DNA of 64,000 bases from Larimichthys crocea. Lineage: Eukaryota; Chordata; Actinopteri; Sciaenidae. Positions 1 through 13,451 of the stretch are shown one piece after another. The notes beneath the pieces are model-generated. The model had not been told where the DNA came from. It searched no databases and worked only from the letters and a program-made list of their open reading frames with translations. A program made the translations under genes and the position numbers. Each line of letters begins with the position of its first letter. Position 1 is the stretch's first letter. Location: positions 12,125,157 through 12,189,156 of the forward strand of contig NC_040018.1 of the NCBI RefSeq assembly GCF_000972845.2. The letters run 5' to 3'.

Positions 1-647
1 TTAAGGTGACTTATTTTTCAATGCATATGATTTTTAAAGTCTGCTGGTTGGCCAATTTAAACATCCTGCTACATCGCTTCATAATGAACATTTTACAATT
101 TCCACAGAGCAGCCAAAATTATTATTCCAGTTTATAGCAAATGTTACTGAGACATACTGTAGGATCTCACTGGAAGCAATATTCTGTCATACTTGCCCTT
201 ACTGGGAATAAATGCCTAAACCATTTCATTTTCCAGCATTTTTTCCCCATTTTTTATTGGTTCACCAATCAAGTTCTATTTTCGATCAACTTACTTGAGA
301 GTTGGCATGTACTGTAGCATGCTGTTCTTGTAAATCCCTGTATAGAGAGAATTGTGTCATTCCCTTGAGTGCTCTGATTTGTGCTCAGGAAGACTGACTT
401 CATTTCTTTTAATTATGCCCATTGAAAAAAAAAAAAAGCATGTATATTGCAGAGCACCACACCTGCATTTGAGAGGGGAGCTGAGATTCTGAGGGAAAGG
501 CAGGACAAAAAGAGGTATTGTTGTTGGGTGTAGGTCAGTGCTGCTAGGCTGCTGCTCCCTAGAACATTCCATGGTGTCACATAATACTGTCAGTTTCCTG
601 TTGGAAGTGCCAGCCCAGAAAGATTGAGTGTGCTTGCAAAGTCGAAG

Positions 648-649
<2 letters not shown>
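1..649. other. unique AT-rich noncoding DNA
   Basis: No coding, RNA or repeat signal is recognised here apart from a short A-run near 427-437. The open frames are short and unremarkable. It reads directly into the (TG)n tract. Confidence 0.6.
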
Positions 650-723
<74 letters not shown>

Positions 724-726
724 GTC
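650..726. repeat. (TG)n microsatellite, long
   Basis: A near-perfect TG dinucleotide run of about 75 bp, interrupted by one CG step near 719-720 and then decaying into TGTCTGTC. It is one of the two longest dinucleotide arrays in the window. Long pure TG tracts are polymorphic in fish genomes and can adopt Z-DNA. It produces artefactual Cys-Val and His-Thr open frames on the two strands. Confidence 0.97.
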
Positions 727-3700
727 TGTCTGTACAGTATATGTTAGTATGTATATGTGTACCTGGCATCTCTGCATCACATTATACAAGATTACATTTC
801 CAATTTTGAAGACCTGAATTTCCTTTCATCTGCTGCTGCTGTATTTATACTGCTATGGAGACAAAGAGAAAAAGCAGTATTTTCCATAGCTGTGAATTAC
901 CAAAAATGTGCGTTTATGTGTCAGAACACTTGGAACAAAGTATGATACATCTCCTGTGGAGGGAAGTGGGTCTGCACTTAAAATCTTTATAGAGTGCTCT
1001 ATACTATGCATGAACACAGTCGTGTAAAACACAGCCAAAGAAATAACTCACCTGCCCTCTACTTGGAATTGTAAAAAGAATTGCTCCCTCTGGATGCCAC
1101 CAATAGAAAAGGCCTTGGACAGAGCCTACTATTTGTTTTGCATTATGCTCGGGTCAATTCAGAAAGGTATCCATATAAAAGACTTTTTTTGTGATCGCTG
1201 GTAAGGTCATAAAAATAAATTAACATTTTCGTTACAGAAAAAAAACACAAAAATGTACAAATTATAATGTATTCTGTTGAGGCAAGAACACACAGACATA
1301 TTTCATACATTCCTGCTTTTGTCATCGCTTGATGAAAATATATCATATTTTGATTTTTCTCAGTGTTTCAAGTTTGACCTGATGCTCCTGTACCTCCCAC
1401 TTTTCATTTTAGTTTTCTGTGCTTACAATGGAGGAGAAGTAATGGCATGGGAGACATTATTTTAATATGCTGTTTGGCTTGGTTAATTTTCCATCAAAGC
1501 AACATATTACAGGTGGTTTTATTAATCTATTATATGGAAAAATCAAGTACATGTCACATTTTTCTCTGCAAAGCAACCGGTTCATCACAAAAAAAACAAT
1601 AAAATGATTAGCAAACTCTTCAAATATCTACACTGGTTTTTAAACCTTAGCTGAGTGTCATCTACAACCTCATAATTTTCCTCCACACACTCACACACAC
1701 TCCACAAGTTAGTCAGTGGGGGGAAAAACACCCTTAAACATAATGCTGGTGAAAATGTGTAAATTAGACTTGGCCCTGTGCAGCTTTGGCGCTCAGTACG
1801 CAGGCTGAGGAGACATTAACGAGGAAGGGGAGACTCAGTGATTTAGAAGAGAAGCAGCCCCGTGCCACAGAAGGAAAATAAACTAAAATAATAGATCTCA
1901 AGGATGTAATTAAAAGAATTGTGATTCAACAATGAGGTAACTATCAAGTCATTCAGCCACGACAGCCGGCTAAATGTCACATTTAGATGGGTGATGACAT
2001 CATTTACGTTAAACTGAGTTTTCCCTCTTTGGTTCAAGTCTTATTGCTTTAATGAAACCTGCTATCGCCTGAGACAGCCGAGTCCGTGACCATCTACCTG
2101 GCAGGGCAGGTTCAAAATTATTATACTGTTTATGCTTGTGTGGATGAGAGAGGAGAGGCGAAAATATATAAATCTTATATAAAAGTCTGATAAATTAGAC
2201 TAAGGAGAAGAAGAGGTCAAAGTTTCAATTAAGGAATTTGGACTGTTCATGGATTTTTAGAGATATATTTTTGCAAAGTAAGATTCACTTTGATGATAAA
2301 TCCTAGAGGGAAAGTCAAATTGTACAAATGTATAAAAACATTTTATTTGTTTACTTAATTACGAGTGATTTATTCTAGTACTGAATATAAATTATCTCCA
2401 ACCCATTGTGTTACTTATCAACAAAAGCAGTTGTGAAGAAAACAGCCCCACAGTATTGATTTCAATATTTTCTGGAGCTGTCTGAGTGACAGTTAATAAG
2501 AGAAACACTTCACCAGGGACATTAGAGGTTCAAGTCTGATATGCATCCGTTCATAAATCACAAAAGAGCAGACCACTCACACTTACACTTCCCTGTGTTG
2601 CTTGATTAACTGCAAATCATAACATTGTCCCTAAGCGTGCCACGGGTAAATAAGGGGAGCGACAAGCAACAAACATTTATTTTCTTGTGCGTCTGCTTCA
2701 GAATTTAATTAGCCTTTTTTTTTTTAACCTGTGAACCCAAAGCCTCACCCCTGCTGTAAGACGCAGAATTCATTAAGCTGTTTTCTGCCCTCAGATTTTC
2801 ACACCACGGCTTTGAACATCTGCACCCTGTCATGTATCATCCCATTCATTTCTACTTAATTTGATCCTAATAAGCGCCTACATGAGGAGCCAGATGTTGC
2901 TGCTTCGACTGTGGCACTGAAAGTTTTGTTTGAGGGGAGTTGTGCTCTGTGCCTGGTGTGCAGGGAGGTGCATCCAGCACAGGCATAGACTGTTTGAAAT
3001 CACTCATTAATATGTAGAATAGTTTTGTGATTTCTTATTTTCTAGATATTAGTTTTTACTTGTCAGTGCACACAGAAATCCATCAACATTTGACAAGGTC
3101 CCTCAGGGTAAGCCTGAGAACTTGCTTTTCATTAATTCCAAAAGACCTGTTTACGAGAAAATCATCAAACGTACACTTGTATCAGCTAAAGTAAGACCCA
3201 GTTTAAAAAAAAAAAAAAAAAAACACCACTTCACTGTTTCCTCTTGGAGCAAAAGTTTAAAATAATGGAATATTATTTGTTTTTCCAGACGCATCAGGGG
3301 CATCTTTGGGACAACGATGTGTGTGTGACGATGTTTTGTGGGCAGGATGCTGGCAGTAGGTCTGATTATGTTCTGTGGATAGAGAACCCCTGTAAACTTG
3401 ACTGCTAATCAGCACCATATGCCAGCCCCTGGCCCTCATTCTCATCTTGTCATTTCAAGTGGCTCCTAGACATGGCTCCTGACATGCCCTGGATTCAGCC
3501 ACAGCAACTAGCAGCCTGGCATGTGCTAATGAGAGAAGTGGTGGATGCCGAAGAGTCTCATGTACCCCAGAGATGCACAGGAGGACGGGCAGAAAAGCCA
3601 AAGGCTGAGTCATATGACCCTGTTGAGTGGGCCTCTTTACCTGAAGAGGGAGCAGTGGTGGTGCTGCCTGCACACCCATGGGACAATGTGTGTGTCTGCC

Positions 3701-5130
3701 TGTGTATGCGAGACAATTGAGCATGGCTCTCGGAGAATATACTTTGATTCCATGAACTGTTTTGGGGGAACCAATGAAGTGATCTGTGCTCTTGATCTTG
3801 TTTCTTTTTGATCACAATTCTTAGCACAGGCTGGCCTTTGGAATCTCAATCACACTCAATCATTTCTTTGGCAGTAACCTGATTCGAAAGATGGCAGTAA
3901 ACAGGAAAAGGTCAACCTGGAGGTGACACAGAGCAGTGGAGTCTTTCCATCAGCTGAGCATCAAATCAGGTCAATCTAAATAACTCCCTTGATTATAATT
4001 CCTATACCCTTTGGGGTCATGGGGGGTCAAACGTGTCGTCTTGCCGTGGATCATTATTACACAGGGGGAAAAACTGAACTGGGATGTTTGAGAAGGGTCT
4101 CGAGCTGAGGAGAGTCACTTCGCCCCTTCTGTCTAAACAGGCATCTGCTCCCGTTTAACCCAAGGCCACAGCAGCACTCTGGGTAATCAGAGCCACTGAC
4201 CACTGTGCTTTATTCACTGCCTTTGCAACGAACAAAAATACATCACAGTCTCACATGCAGGCAGCTATTCCCTCTACGGGGCTGTTGTGGTTTATGGCAA
4301 AACATTGTCACAGTCTACGGTACTCCAACAGCACAATAAACTACAACAGTATGATCTAAGAAGCTCTGACTGATAGCTCTTATAGAGCCTGCACGGAAAA
4401 CTGTTTGTACTGAGTCCCAGACCGGAGCTGCCACTGCTCCTCTCATGCGCTGTTGTCATTCAAAGTGACTGCAGCTTAGTGTATCTGTCAGCTGACTGGT
4501 TTCTCATTGTTTTACACACTCGCAGACTATGCCTGTGAGAGACTGAGTGCAGACCCCTCAGGCAAACATCATGTCAGCCAGCTTTGTTCTACAGGATGCC
4601 GGGGCTCCCTCAGCTGCTGCTCGGCTCCTCTGCTAACTGGGGAAGTCAAGGAGATTAAATGAAACATCCTGAATCTCATACTTCCTAATGCTTTGTGACA
4701 TCCACACTCTGCTGAGACTGTAGGCGTGCCGACACAAAGGAACAGCGACAAAAACAAATAGTGCCTCTTTGAAAAAGGATTCCATGCCACAAGACATGTG
4801 TACATCATTTACACTGATGTACAGTAGTCTGACAGAGGAGGGAATTTTCACAATGCTACCTTCAATAAATTATGGAGAATGTTTTGAGTGGCATTTTGAG
4901 ATTTAACCTAGCAAAAGAGCACCGCGATAGGACAATCTGCTTGTAAGTCCTCATTAAAATGTCTTCCCTCAATAAAAATGATGCAGAATGTTTCAAACTA
5001 TACAAAAAACGAATGAAAATACAACATTAAAATGATACATGGTCTTGTTTTTTTCTACACAGCATGTAATAGTATATTAATGAAGCACTTGATACTGTTG
5101 TATGAATTATTGAGGACAAGACTGTAGTCC
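727..5130. other. noncoding stretch, mostly unique
   Basis: No gene is supported. The stretch holds a 19-base A-run, a short CA-rich patch at about 1684-1700, and a GC-richer, stop-poor segment at about 3460-3850 with overlapping open frames on both strands. A homeodomain-word-rich piece lies at about 1760-2120. The rest shows nothing I recognise. Confidence 0.55.
3205..3223. repeat. poly(A) tract, 19 A
   Basis: An uninterrupted run of 19 adenines. It could be the tail of an old retroposed copy, but the upstream sequence matches no SINE or LINE end that I know and no target-site duplication is evident. Confidence 0.9.
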
Positions 5131-5131
5131 C

Positions 5132-5151
5132 AAGTCAGTCAGTCAGTCAGT
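5132..5151. repeat. (AGTC)n short tandem repeat
   Basis: About five perfect copies of the tetranucleotide AGTC, followed by an offset CAGTC. It is a minor microsatellite. Confidence 0.85.
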
Positions 5152-8100
5152 CCAGTCAACCCAGGAACCCTGACATTGGGGAGCATGTCCCGAGAGAGGA
5201 GGTCCATGGCTCAGCTTTGTTGGAGACTGTGGCTGTAGGTTTTAGTTAGCACGTTAATTATGAATCAGAATGCAACTGAGGTATTCAGGGTAAATCTTTA
5301 GTTTTGTTAGTCATGTCCCCAATGCTGCACACCACCATGTGTGCCAAAATAAACACAACGTTGAAAAAAAAAAAACCACACAAGCAAACTTTTGAAATCT
5401 GATTACGATGGAGATGTGCGTAGGAGGTTTGGGATATTGTGGTGGACACAGAGGAAAAGAAAAGGAGAGATGACAGTCAGATGCGGAAAATATAAATGTC
5501 TGAAACGGTCATTATTATTTCATACAAATGCCTTTTCTTTGCTTGAAAAATTTAAGCTGCAATGGCAGCACCGACGCTGCATATGTCAAAAGAAAGCCCA
5601 GGGACCGCAGATGATTTAAGTGGGAGAGGAGAGCATATGCAAAAACCACATGTGTAACAGCCATCAGTAAACAGCGAATATGTGGTAAACTTGGCAGAAC
5701 ACTGACATTTTTTAGAGCACAGCCAGTGTGTTAAATAAAGAGAGGGCCCAGCTAGCTCATTTCTTATGTCAGGTTGAGGATGGGCCAAACTGTGTGCACT
5801 GCTCTGAATATTATGAACCAAAATGTCACAGCAACTTTCCCTTACAGGGTCAGTTATGACTTAGTTTATTTACATGATTGTGTGTTAAATGTTCAAGAGA
5901 TAAACACACAAAAAAAAGAACTATAAGAAAAGAAATCACAAAATAAAGTAAAGCAGAAATAAAGCTCGGATCACGACAAAGCAACCAAACAAAATCACAA
6001 AGAAATGTTCACGTCCTCTTAAATGCCCTCAGTCTTTATGGTAAAGCCTCTCACAGGAGTGAGAACTTTTAATTTCATTGACAGAGCAGGCAACTATTAT
6101 TTGTCTTCTTTACTGATTTATTCATTTTAATATTTCCTTGCTTTATGCCTGTAGGCCAGACTAAACAATCAATTTATTACAGTTGTTAGTCTGAACCATT
6201 AAAAAAAAGAAAGTTTTTAAATGCAGAGCCTTCTAGTAACCATATTGATCAGGTCGCAGTTTCCATATTGATCATAAGCAGCTGAACTACAAATGTCAGT
6301 TTAATTCAAAGCACACACTCTAAAATCATACATTATGCTAATGACAAAATGATGTTTTTCCAAACAAGGAATTTCAACAAGCATTAAAATTTCGGTTTTG
6401 AAACCGCATTGCCAATTAGACATGCTTATTGGTGGACCAACGATGTAACATCATTCAGCCAACAACCAATAAACAAATTTGCGTATATTGCTGTATTCTT
6501 TAGTCATTAGTTCACAGGCCAGCTGTACATAGAAATAAACAAGAAACCTTCTCGCCTGTGTAGGATTCTAACAGTGGTGGTGCCTTTGATCTGTGGTCCT
6601 TGATCTATTGGGCTCATGGTGTCATATCCCCCTGTGATGTGGTGGATTAATTAGGTGGAACGGGTATTTATCCCTTAAAATCATAATACTAATTTACCCA
6701 ATGCAATGTGGTGGCTCTGTGGGAGGCAGCAGTGGCTCCAACTTCCATTAAAAACGCTTAGCCTTCACATCATCTGATGAGCTCCAGCACTGAATGGATC
6801 ACAAATCAGCGGAGACATTCAGCACGCAGAAATGGCAATTATTGATGAGAAACAATTATCGATATCAACAACAATGTTTCGCTGCTTATCACAGAGCATG
6901 TGCAAGCGTGTGTGAGTATTTGATAGAGTATCAAAAAAGCCAGAAAAATGCAATGGAAATGGATTTTTCATATACCCTCTTTATTTTAACCGAAACATTA
7001 GAAAGGCTTGTGGGCCGGTGTGACTGAATACATGGACAAAAGCTGTTAGCAGAAGCAGCCTGTAAAAAGTGAGAATATCAAAGAAAAGTGTGTATATAGA
7101 GGTGTGTGAGAGAGAGTGTGTCTTTCTGTCATCAGTAAACTAGTCATAAAAAGTAAAATAATACATCCGTAATGAGATTGCTGCAACAAGAGGGCAGCGA
7201 GTAAATAGAGAGACCGAGTGAGCAAGAAAGGTGGAGAAAGAGAGAGTCTGCAAACAAGACCTGCCAAACCTTACAATAACATCTCTCCTTGGTTCTTTGT
7301 GTCCAAACCAAAGATAGTGTACATTGTCCATCCTTGTGTACAATTCTGCAGCGTAGGGCCCCTGGTTCCCCAGGCTGAATGCAGCCCGTTCTTGTGCTCT
7401 GGTCTGTGAATGCTATCTCAGAGCAGCAGTGCCCAGAATGCTGCCTATTCCCACACCCTGCAAATGCCACTAGAGGATAAGGAAAACACAATTGATAGAA
7501 AGTGTATTCTTTTCCATAGGTTCCCACCAGCATGTCGCTAACTGTTTCCGGTACCTTATCAAAGAACAAATGCCTTTGAAAACGGGGGAAACAAAGCACT
7601 GTTGCATGCATTGTTGACCGCTTTTTGACAGAAATAATCTGGCTTTTCCATCACCCACCAAAGTAACCTCCACCAAACACTCTTGCTGACAGGGTCTTGC
7701 AGGGAGCCAGCCACGTGCCATCTGCTGTTGTCTGTTATACACAAAACTGGACAGACATGAGGCAATACACCCACGATTACCTCTCCATAAACTGGCTCTC
7801 AACTTAAATTTGTGTTGTCACTTTTTGCCAAGCTTTTCAATGGCCATAATTTATTTATATTTAACAATCACACATATGCACTGTGGGGAATTGCAGCACT
7901 TCTTTAAGTATTCCCTTAAACATGATTTATCTAATGACCTTGTGATATTTAATACGATTCAGAATCTCCTATCCTTTTTTTCAGTCCTTCACTGAAAACT
8001 ACCATTTTTCCTGCTTAGCCCCACAGTAGAGTACCATCTACTGGCTGTCTGTGGTACTAGATACACAACCAACAGCTCGTCTCAAAGTCCTGCATGCAAT

Positions 8101-11100
8101 CAGATCTCACCAGCTCCTCAAGGTCTTCACATAGTAACCACTTAAGGTAAACATGAGGAGACAAAACATCATCTGTCTCTTTTAAGTATCTGTATCTTTT
8201 AAGTTTAAAACATTAATACAGCACAAATGATGCGTATCTTGATAAATCACAGGCTTGTTAAGCTTGAATCAAAATTTGCAACAAAGCCAAATTTTAGCAC
8301 AGAAGAGCATTTAGGAATTAGTTCCACATGCTTCAGTTAAGTTACAATGCAAAGCTGAAATTATGTGACGTACAATTATGTGAAACAAGAAAACTGCTAT
8401 ATTGTAAGTTAGTTGAGTTATTTATAACTGTTTTTGCTGGGTGAAATGAGAAAGTTTACTATGATTATTCTCCTGTACAATAGGGTTTTAAGTGATCTTA
8501 TCCAAAGACGATGAAAACCAGAGAAATAGATTGTAAATTGTCACTAAATTTTTAAGTTCAGTAAAATTAAAATGCAGTACAGTATTAAAACATAATTTCA
8601 TTTACATATATAAGTCATTTAAATGTCATTCCTGAAGTATTAAAATGTTGTTTATTATCAACAGGATTGTCCTTACCATAATTATTGCCATCAAGAGGTG
8701 ACTTTGCCATGTAAAGCAGTAAAGCCCATTTTCACTTTCACCTATTTTGCTGAATATGGAACACATAGTAATAACACTTGTGTTGTCTGTCTGTTGGATT
8801 GAGGAGGTGACAACCTGTTTCTGAAGCCAGCAGGGAGATGTCATCTGCACTAAAAGATGAATAGATCAGTAGAAGTGTCACTATCCTTCCTGGCTTATGA
8901 CACACAGACCAATGATAATTACTCACTAGATGACAGCCACTGTGAGAAAAAAAAAGAAAAGCAAAAACCTTGTCTGGTGATTTCCGAAATTAAATGGATT
9001 GCAAATCAGATGAGAAATGAAGCATTACTGCCACTAATCAATTACATTATCACTCATATTTCACTTTATTTCACCCCTTGCCTTAAAAAAAACCCAAAAA
9101 AAACATGCTACACAAATTTGCTAATTTCTAGAAATTAATGAAGCAAAAGAAAAACAAAATCTATGCTCAAAAACTGGTAGAAATGTCCCTAATTTCCACA
9201 TCTCACACCCTGAAACTGATATGACACAGGCTTCACAACATGTAAGATTTTAGTGAATCCTGTGAAAGAAGACGGGCTTGGTGAGTGAGCTGGCGATACA
9301 CAGAGAGGGAGAGGGAGAGACAGAAAGAGGAACATTTTTTCTAGGACAAAGGACCGGACTAATTAAACAATGCTGTTCACAAAATAAAAAGCACAAAACC
9401 ATAAAATAAAATATGAATTTGATAGATTTCAGAATGTCCAAATCTTCACCCAAAAGCAGTTATTAAATTCCACCACAGACCAGAAAAAATCTGACAATTA
9501 TCCCTTTAAAGAATAAATCTCACTGGGTCACAGAAATGTCCTTCTTTTTGTGCACTATTTATGACTCTTTTCAGATTAGTTGGTTTGCAAAAGAAGGGCC
9601 ATGAAAATCACACTGACACTGCCATTGTGCCGCTGTACTGTTGTCAGTATCCACTGAGCCTTGGTGTGGGCTGCTCTGCATCCTCTTTGCCCGAAGGCTG
9701 TTTTCCTAATCATATTAATGAGGGAGCGATGCTCCAACCTGTGCTGCAGAGCCGCTGCCTATGCTCAAGGAGCAGTCCTATTTACACTGTACCTATACTA
9801 ATCTGACAGCCTTGATCAAGGAACAGAAAATAAAACCCCTAAGGCCTCTATTGATCAACCTTGAGTTTTACTCTAACACCGTTGTGAGGGGCTGGTTAGC
9901 TATTACAAATGTTAGTGTGTTCAATGAATTATTTCATCAGAAAAAGCATGCTGCATTAAGTATTTATTTTGAAGTAAACTATTTCAAAGGGGTGTCCATG
10001 CTATATCATCCCGGTTGAGGTCAAGGTCCAACAGTACAGCCTATTCTTTGTGTGTATCTACCGTTTGGTGCTGAGAGAGTGGAATCACAGTTAAGGAGGA
10101 CGTCCATAGCAGGAAGCATCAGCCAGTCCTTTAGGCTCTGCATGAGGTGGGCTCCTCAATAGAGCAGTTTCAATCCTCTGACTGCACGATCACGAAATTA
10201 CAAACACTGGAAAATCAACAGACTTTCATTATACATGTCATTCAAAAAAAAAAGACAGAAAGAAAAAAGGAGGAGGCGAGGATCCTGTGTTTATGTTCAA
10301 ATTGTCTGGAGGCTCGGAGGCTTATACACCATCAGTCTCAATCTAAAAAGGCAACAAACTTTTATTTATGACCTCCTGGTTCATTAACGTGAACCTGTGC
10401 CAGAACAAAGTTGAAAACATCATGAAAAAAATGAGGGAGCAAAAGACAATAAAGTGGAAAGTTGTATTTGTTGTAAATAACCAGTAATATAATTACCCGA
10501 GGAGACCTGCCTCCTCACTGATTTCCTAAATGTTTACTAATGGACTCTCTCTCTTAGCCATTCTATTACAGAGAATTGTTGAGTGTTGCCCTGGAGGCTT
10601 ATATCTCTCCCAGGGCCATGGGCCTGGTTAATGGATGACCCACTTGTTAGCTAATTGCTGCGGTGTCCCTGAACACAAAGGAAATGTTAAATTATGTTAT
10701 GTGGCTGTTAGATAATGAGCTGGAGCAGGCATAGCACTTTCCTCCATGCTCTAAGTACAGTCCATACACACAGTATTACTGTTGTTAACACATTAGAAAG
10801 AAAGGAGACTTTTTTCCTATGATTTTTACACACAGGAGTATTTAAAAGATTCCTGTTCTACATCTAATATTTCCTTTTTGTCCTTGTCTTTGTGTACCTG
10901 TTTCTTTAGTGAATTATAGATTATTTTTCCTTTCCCATTACAAGTTTGGATTTGGAACCATGGTAGCTTTTTAAACCGAATCCAGGCCACATGTCATGCT
11001 GCGAGTCATCAAAACATGGAAGCTGACTTCACGAACAGCCAGTTATAAGATCTGCGCTCCGACAGCGCACACATGTAAATGGTGACCTCATAAAGACGCA

Positions 11101-11929
11101 GGGTCACACAAATCTTAAACAAGGACGTATTGCCCGGTCTCTAATGTCTGTAGTAAAAATCCAGCAGACAAGCACCTCACAAAGGAGGAGGAGCTCGTGA
11201 GTTTCAGACTTAGAGTCACCTCAACAAAAAGCAGGCTGATTCAAACCAAATGGACAGTCTACATGTTATAAGCCCTCCTAAAACTTTGCAAAAAGATGAA
11301 TAAATTTAAAAAATCCTAAAAATTATTTCAACAATCCTTTCACTTGTTTTTTTTTGTTGATATTTCTGCTCTACACCAAATATTTCTTTATCTTGAGTGT
11401 GTAATGTCTGTGAATCAAAATTTAATTTACATTTTTAAGTAGAAGACGCACCAAAATGCATATTTAAGCGAATGTGACTGAGTCAGTGAGCCCTTTGTGG
11501 CTATATTTTAGGATCCCTGAAGTACAGGCAGCCTCCTCACCTCTTGGACCTGAAGCCAGGAGTGGAGAGGCCAAGTCTGCCCAAAGAGTCTCTTTCACCC
11601 TCCTCTGAGAATTTGTTTTCACTGGAGGACATGCTGGAACACAGTGCCATGTTTGAATTCTACTGGCACTTTTTTCAAATAGTAGCCACAGCCAATTGGA
11701 AAGGCCTGGCTGATGATTTTATTCAATATTTAACGTCCTAGGGCAGAATCTCTGGCAGCGTGGGATAAACAGCCAGGACTGTGCTGGGTATGAAATGAAA
11801 TAAATAACTAAACGTAGATTTTCTTAGATATCTTACAATTGAGACTAACTCAAATCTCAGAAATTACATTTTTCAAGCCCTTTTCATGCCCATGGTTTTG
11901 TTACGGCTTTATCATCAGTATCAGCAGCC

Positions 11930-12090
11930 TGTGTTTATTCAACCCTCAATTACCAAAGGCTCAGCCGGCAGGCCTTTAATTGATTACTTTAATTGATTGG
12001 TTGGGGGGGTAACCATGGCTGAAAAGCAGTTTATCTTAATCAGTTGAGAGGAAATTTAGAGAGGGGCTTGATTTCCTCCAGCTGATCACC
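11930..12090. promoter_or_regulatory. candidate regulatory element with tandem paired-type homeodomain sites
   Basis: A 13-bp unit CTTTAATTGATTA occurs at 11974-11986 and, with one mismatch, immediately again at 11987-11999. The first copy contains TAATTGATTA, i.e. TAAT and ATTA half-sites separated by 2 bp, which fits the P2-type dimer site of paired-class homeodomain proteins. The surrounding DNA is unique and moderately GC-richer than its flanks. Enhancer function is inference only. Confidence 0.25.
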
Positions 12091-12398
12091 CCTGTGTGGC
12101 ATGAAAGTGCAGAGTGGGAGGAGGTGTGTGAAAATTTCTAGTTACACATCTAACACTAAGGAGGGGATGAAAATTCACCAAATGCATAAAGATGATAGAT
12201 TTACAGAGTTTGGTTCCCTCTATCTAGGAGATAATCTCTTGCGTTTTCTTTCCTCCGTTCATAGCTGGTCGGCCAGATATATAAATGATGGATATGTACA
12301 GAAACTAAGCCGTTTTTTTTAAATAAACTTACTTCAGAACATGCATTAACATGGTTTCATACAGTGTGTTTTGTGGTAAAGTAAAAAAAAGGAGAGCT

Positions 12399-12411
12399 AT
12401 ATATATATATT
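12399..12411. repeat. short (AT)n run
   Basis: About six AT units just upstream of the interspersed repeat at 12.44 kb. It is too short to be informative alone. Confidence 0.7.
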
Positions 12412-12436
12412 TATCACCTACAAACAGCCATTTCAA

Positions 12437-12720
12437 AGCAAATCAAATTTTATTTGTATAGCCCAAATTCACAAAAACACATTTTGCCTCTGAGGGCTTT
12501 ACAGGTACAATCTGTACAGTGAGTGACACCCTCTGTCCTTAGACCTTCAGTTCAGGTGAGGAAAAACTCACAAAAAAAAAAAAAAAATGCGTGGAAGAGC
12601 CACAGAGGAGGGATCCCTCTCCCAGGACGGACAGTCGTGCAATAGATGTCACGTGTACAGAACAAGTCAACAGAAGCATATTGTACAATTACAATGAAAG
12701 TTAAAATGACAATGAATTAC
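12437..12720 (+). repeat. teleost interspersed repeat (TTTATTTGTATAGCCC family)
   Basis: This block resembles a very common fish interspersed repeat. It opens with TTTTATTTGTATAGCCCA, continues with TGCCTCTGAGGGCTTTACA, a 'CCTCTGTCCTTAGACC' segment, an A-run at 12572-12587, then GGAGGGATCCCTCTCCCAGG and GTGCAATAGATGTC. The order of these landmarks matches the family as I remember it, with many substitutions. The right edge is vague because the sequence fades into AT-rich TACAATGA-type text. I do not know its class with certainty; a non-LTR or non-autonomous origin is possible. No target-site duplication was identified. Confidence 0.65.
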
Positions 12721-13405
12721 AATGAATGATTAAATGATTACAGTAGCTTTACCAATTATATTCTAATTAATTACATTTGACACTTTATTTCCATTTTACA
12801 CATCAGCAGGGCGATCACACAAATTCTCTTTTTACATTTTCATTTTAATCCAATTTAATCACAGTCTAATTAAAGTAGTTCTAATTGAACTGTTGGTATT
12901 GATAAAATAAATAGACAAATGCAAGAAGAACGTGAATGTGTGAGTGCTCACTCTATTCTGTGAATTCAATGGATCTTTGCTACTGGCTGTCCGCACTCTA
13001 TATGACTTTAACATAAAGGCAAAGAGTCGTTCCCGTTCCTTTCATTATTCTCCAGCTTATCCTTCATTGTGACACACTTTGTGGACGATATGTGCGCCAT
13101 AACATTCAAACCGTATTGATGACCTTTCTGATTCCTGAGTGTGATTAAAGAGATCACTACCAATGATGGTTTACAAGTGCATGTGCAATAATTTAATGAC
13201 ACTATGAGACTCAAAATAACCATAGCTGTCTGTTATGGTCTTCTGTAAGAGCGGTTACTCTGGTGTTGTTAGAGGATTTCTGCCAATGCAAAACTAACTG
13301 CGCTGCTTCTGTGCCATTCCTTCTATTGACAAGTCCACGCAGAGTTATGTACTGTATGTAAGCAGCTGAATAATCCATTTACAGATAATTGTGGGAATGA
13401 AAATT

Positions 13406-13451
<46 letters not shown>

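Larger units (their letters stand above)
5152..12436. other. noncoding stretch, mostly unique
   Basis: No gene is supported. The longest open frame in the window lies here (155 codons, minus strand, 7144-7611), but it has no recognisable domain and overlaps other open frames. Purine-rich patches occur at about 7090-7260 and 9297-9340. Segments around 10540-10730 and 11930-12090 are rich in homeodomain-type words. No RNA gene is seen. Confidence 0.55.

Noticed and set aside
577..809. Poly-HT and poly-CV open frames
   Set aside because: Direct translation of the (TG)n/(CA)n microsatellite.
3472..3720. 82-codon ATG open frame in a fair Kozak context
   Set aside because: The same interval is open in several frames on both strands, which indicates stop-poor composition and not coding; the end is low-complexity Cys-Val from GT-rich DNA.
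7144..7611. 155-codon open frame on the minus strand, the longest in the window
   Set aside because: No recognisable domain, no promoter or splice context, and it overlaps other open frames in different phases; one such frame is expected in 64 kb.
11490..11741. 83-codon stop-free stretch with acidic and serine-rich sequence (SLPKESLSPSSENLFSLEDM)
   Set aside because: No good ATG at the start, no convincing splice sites and no known protein; left as chance.
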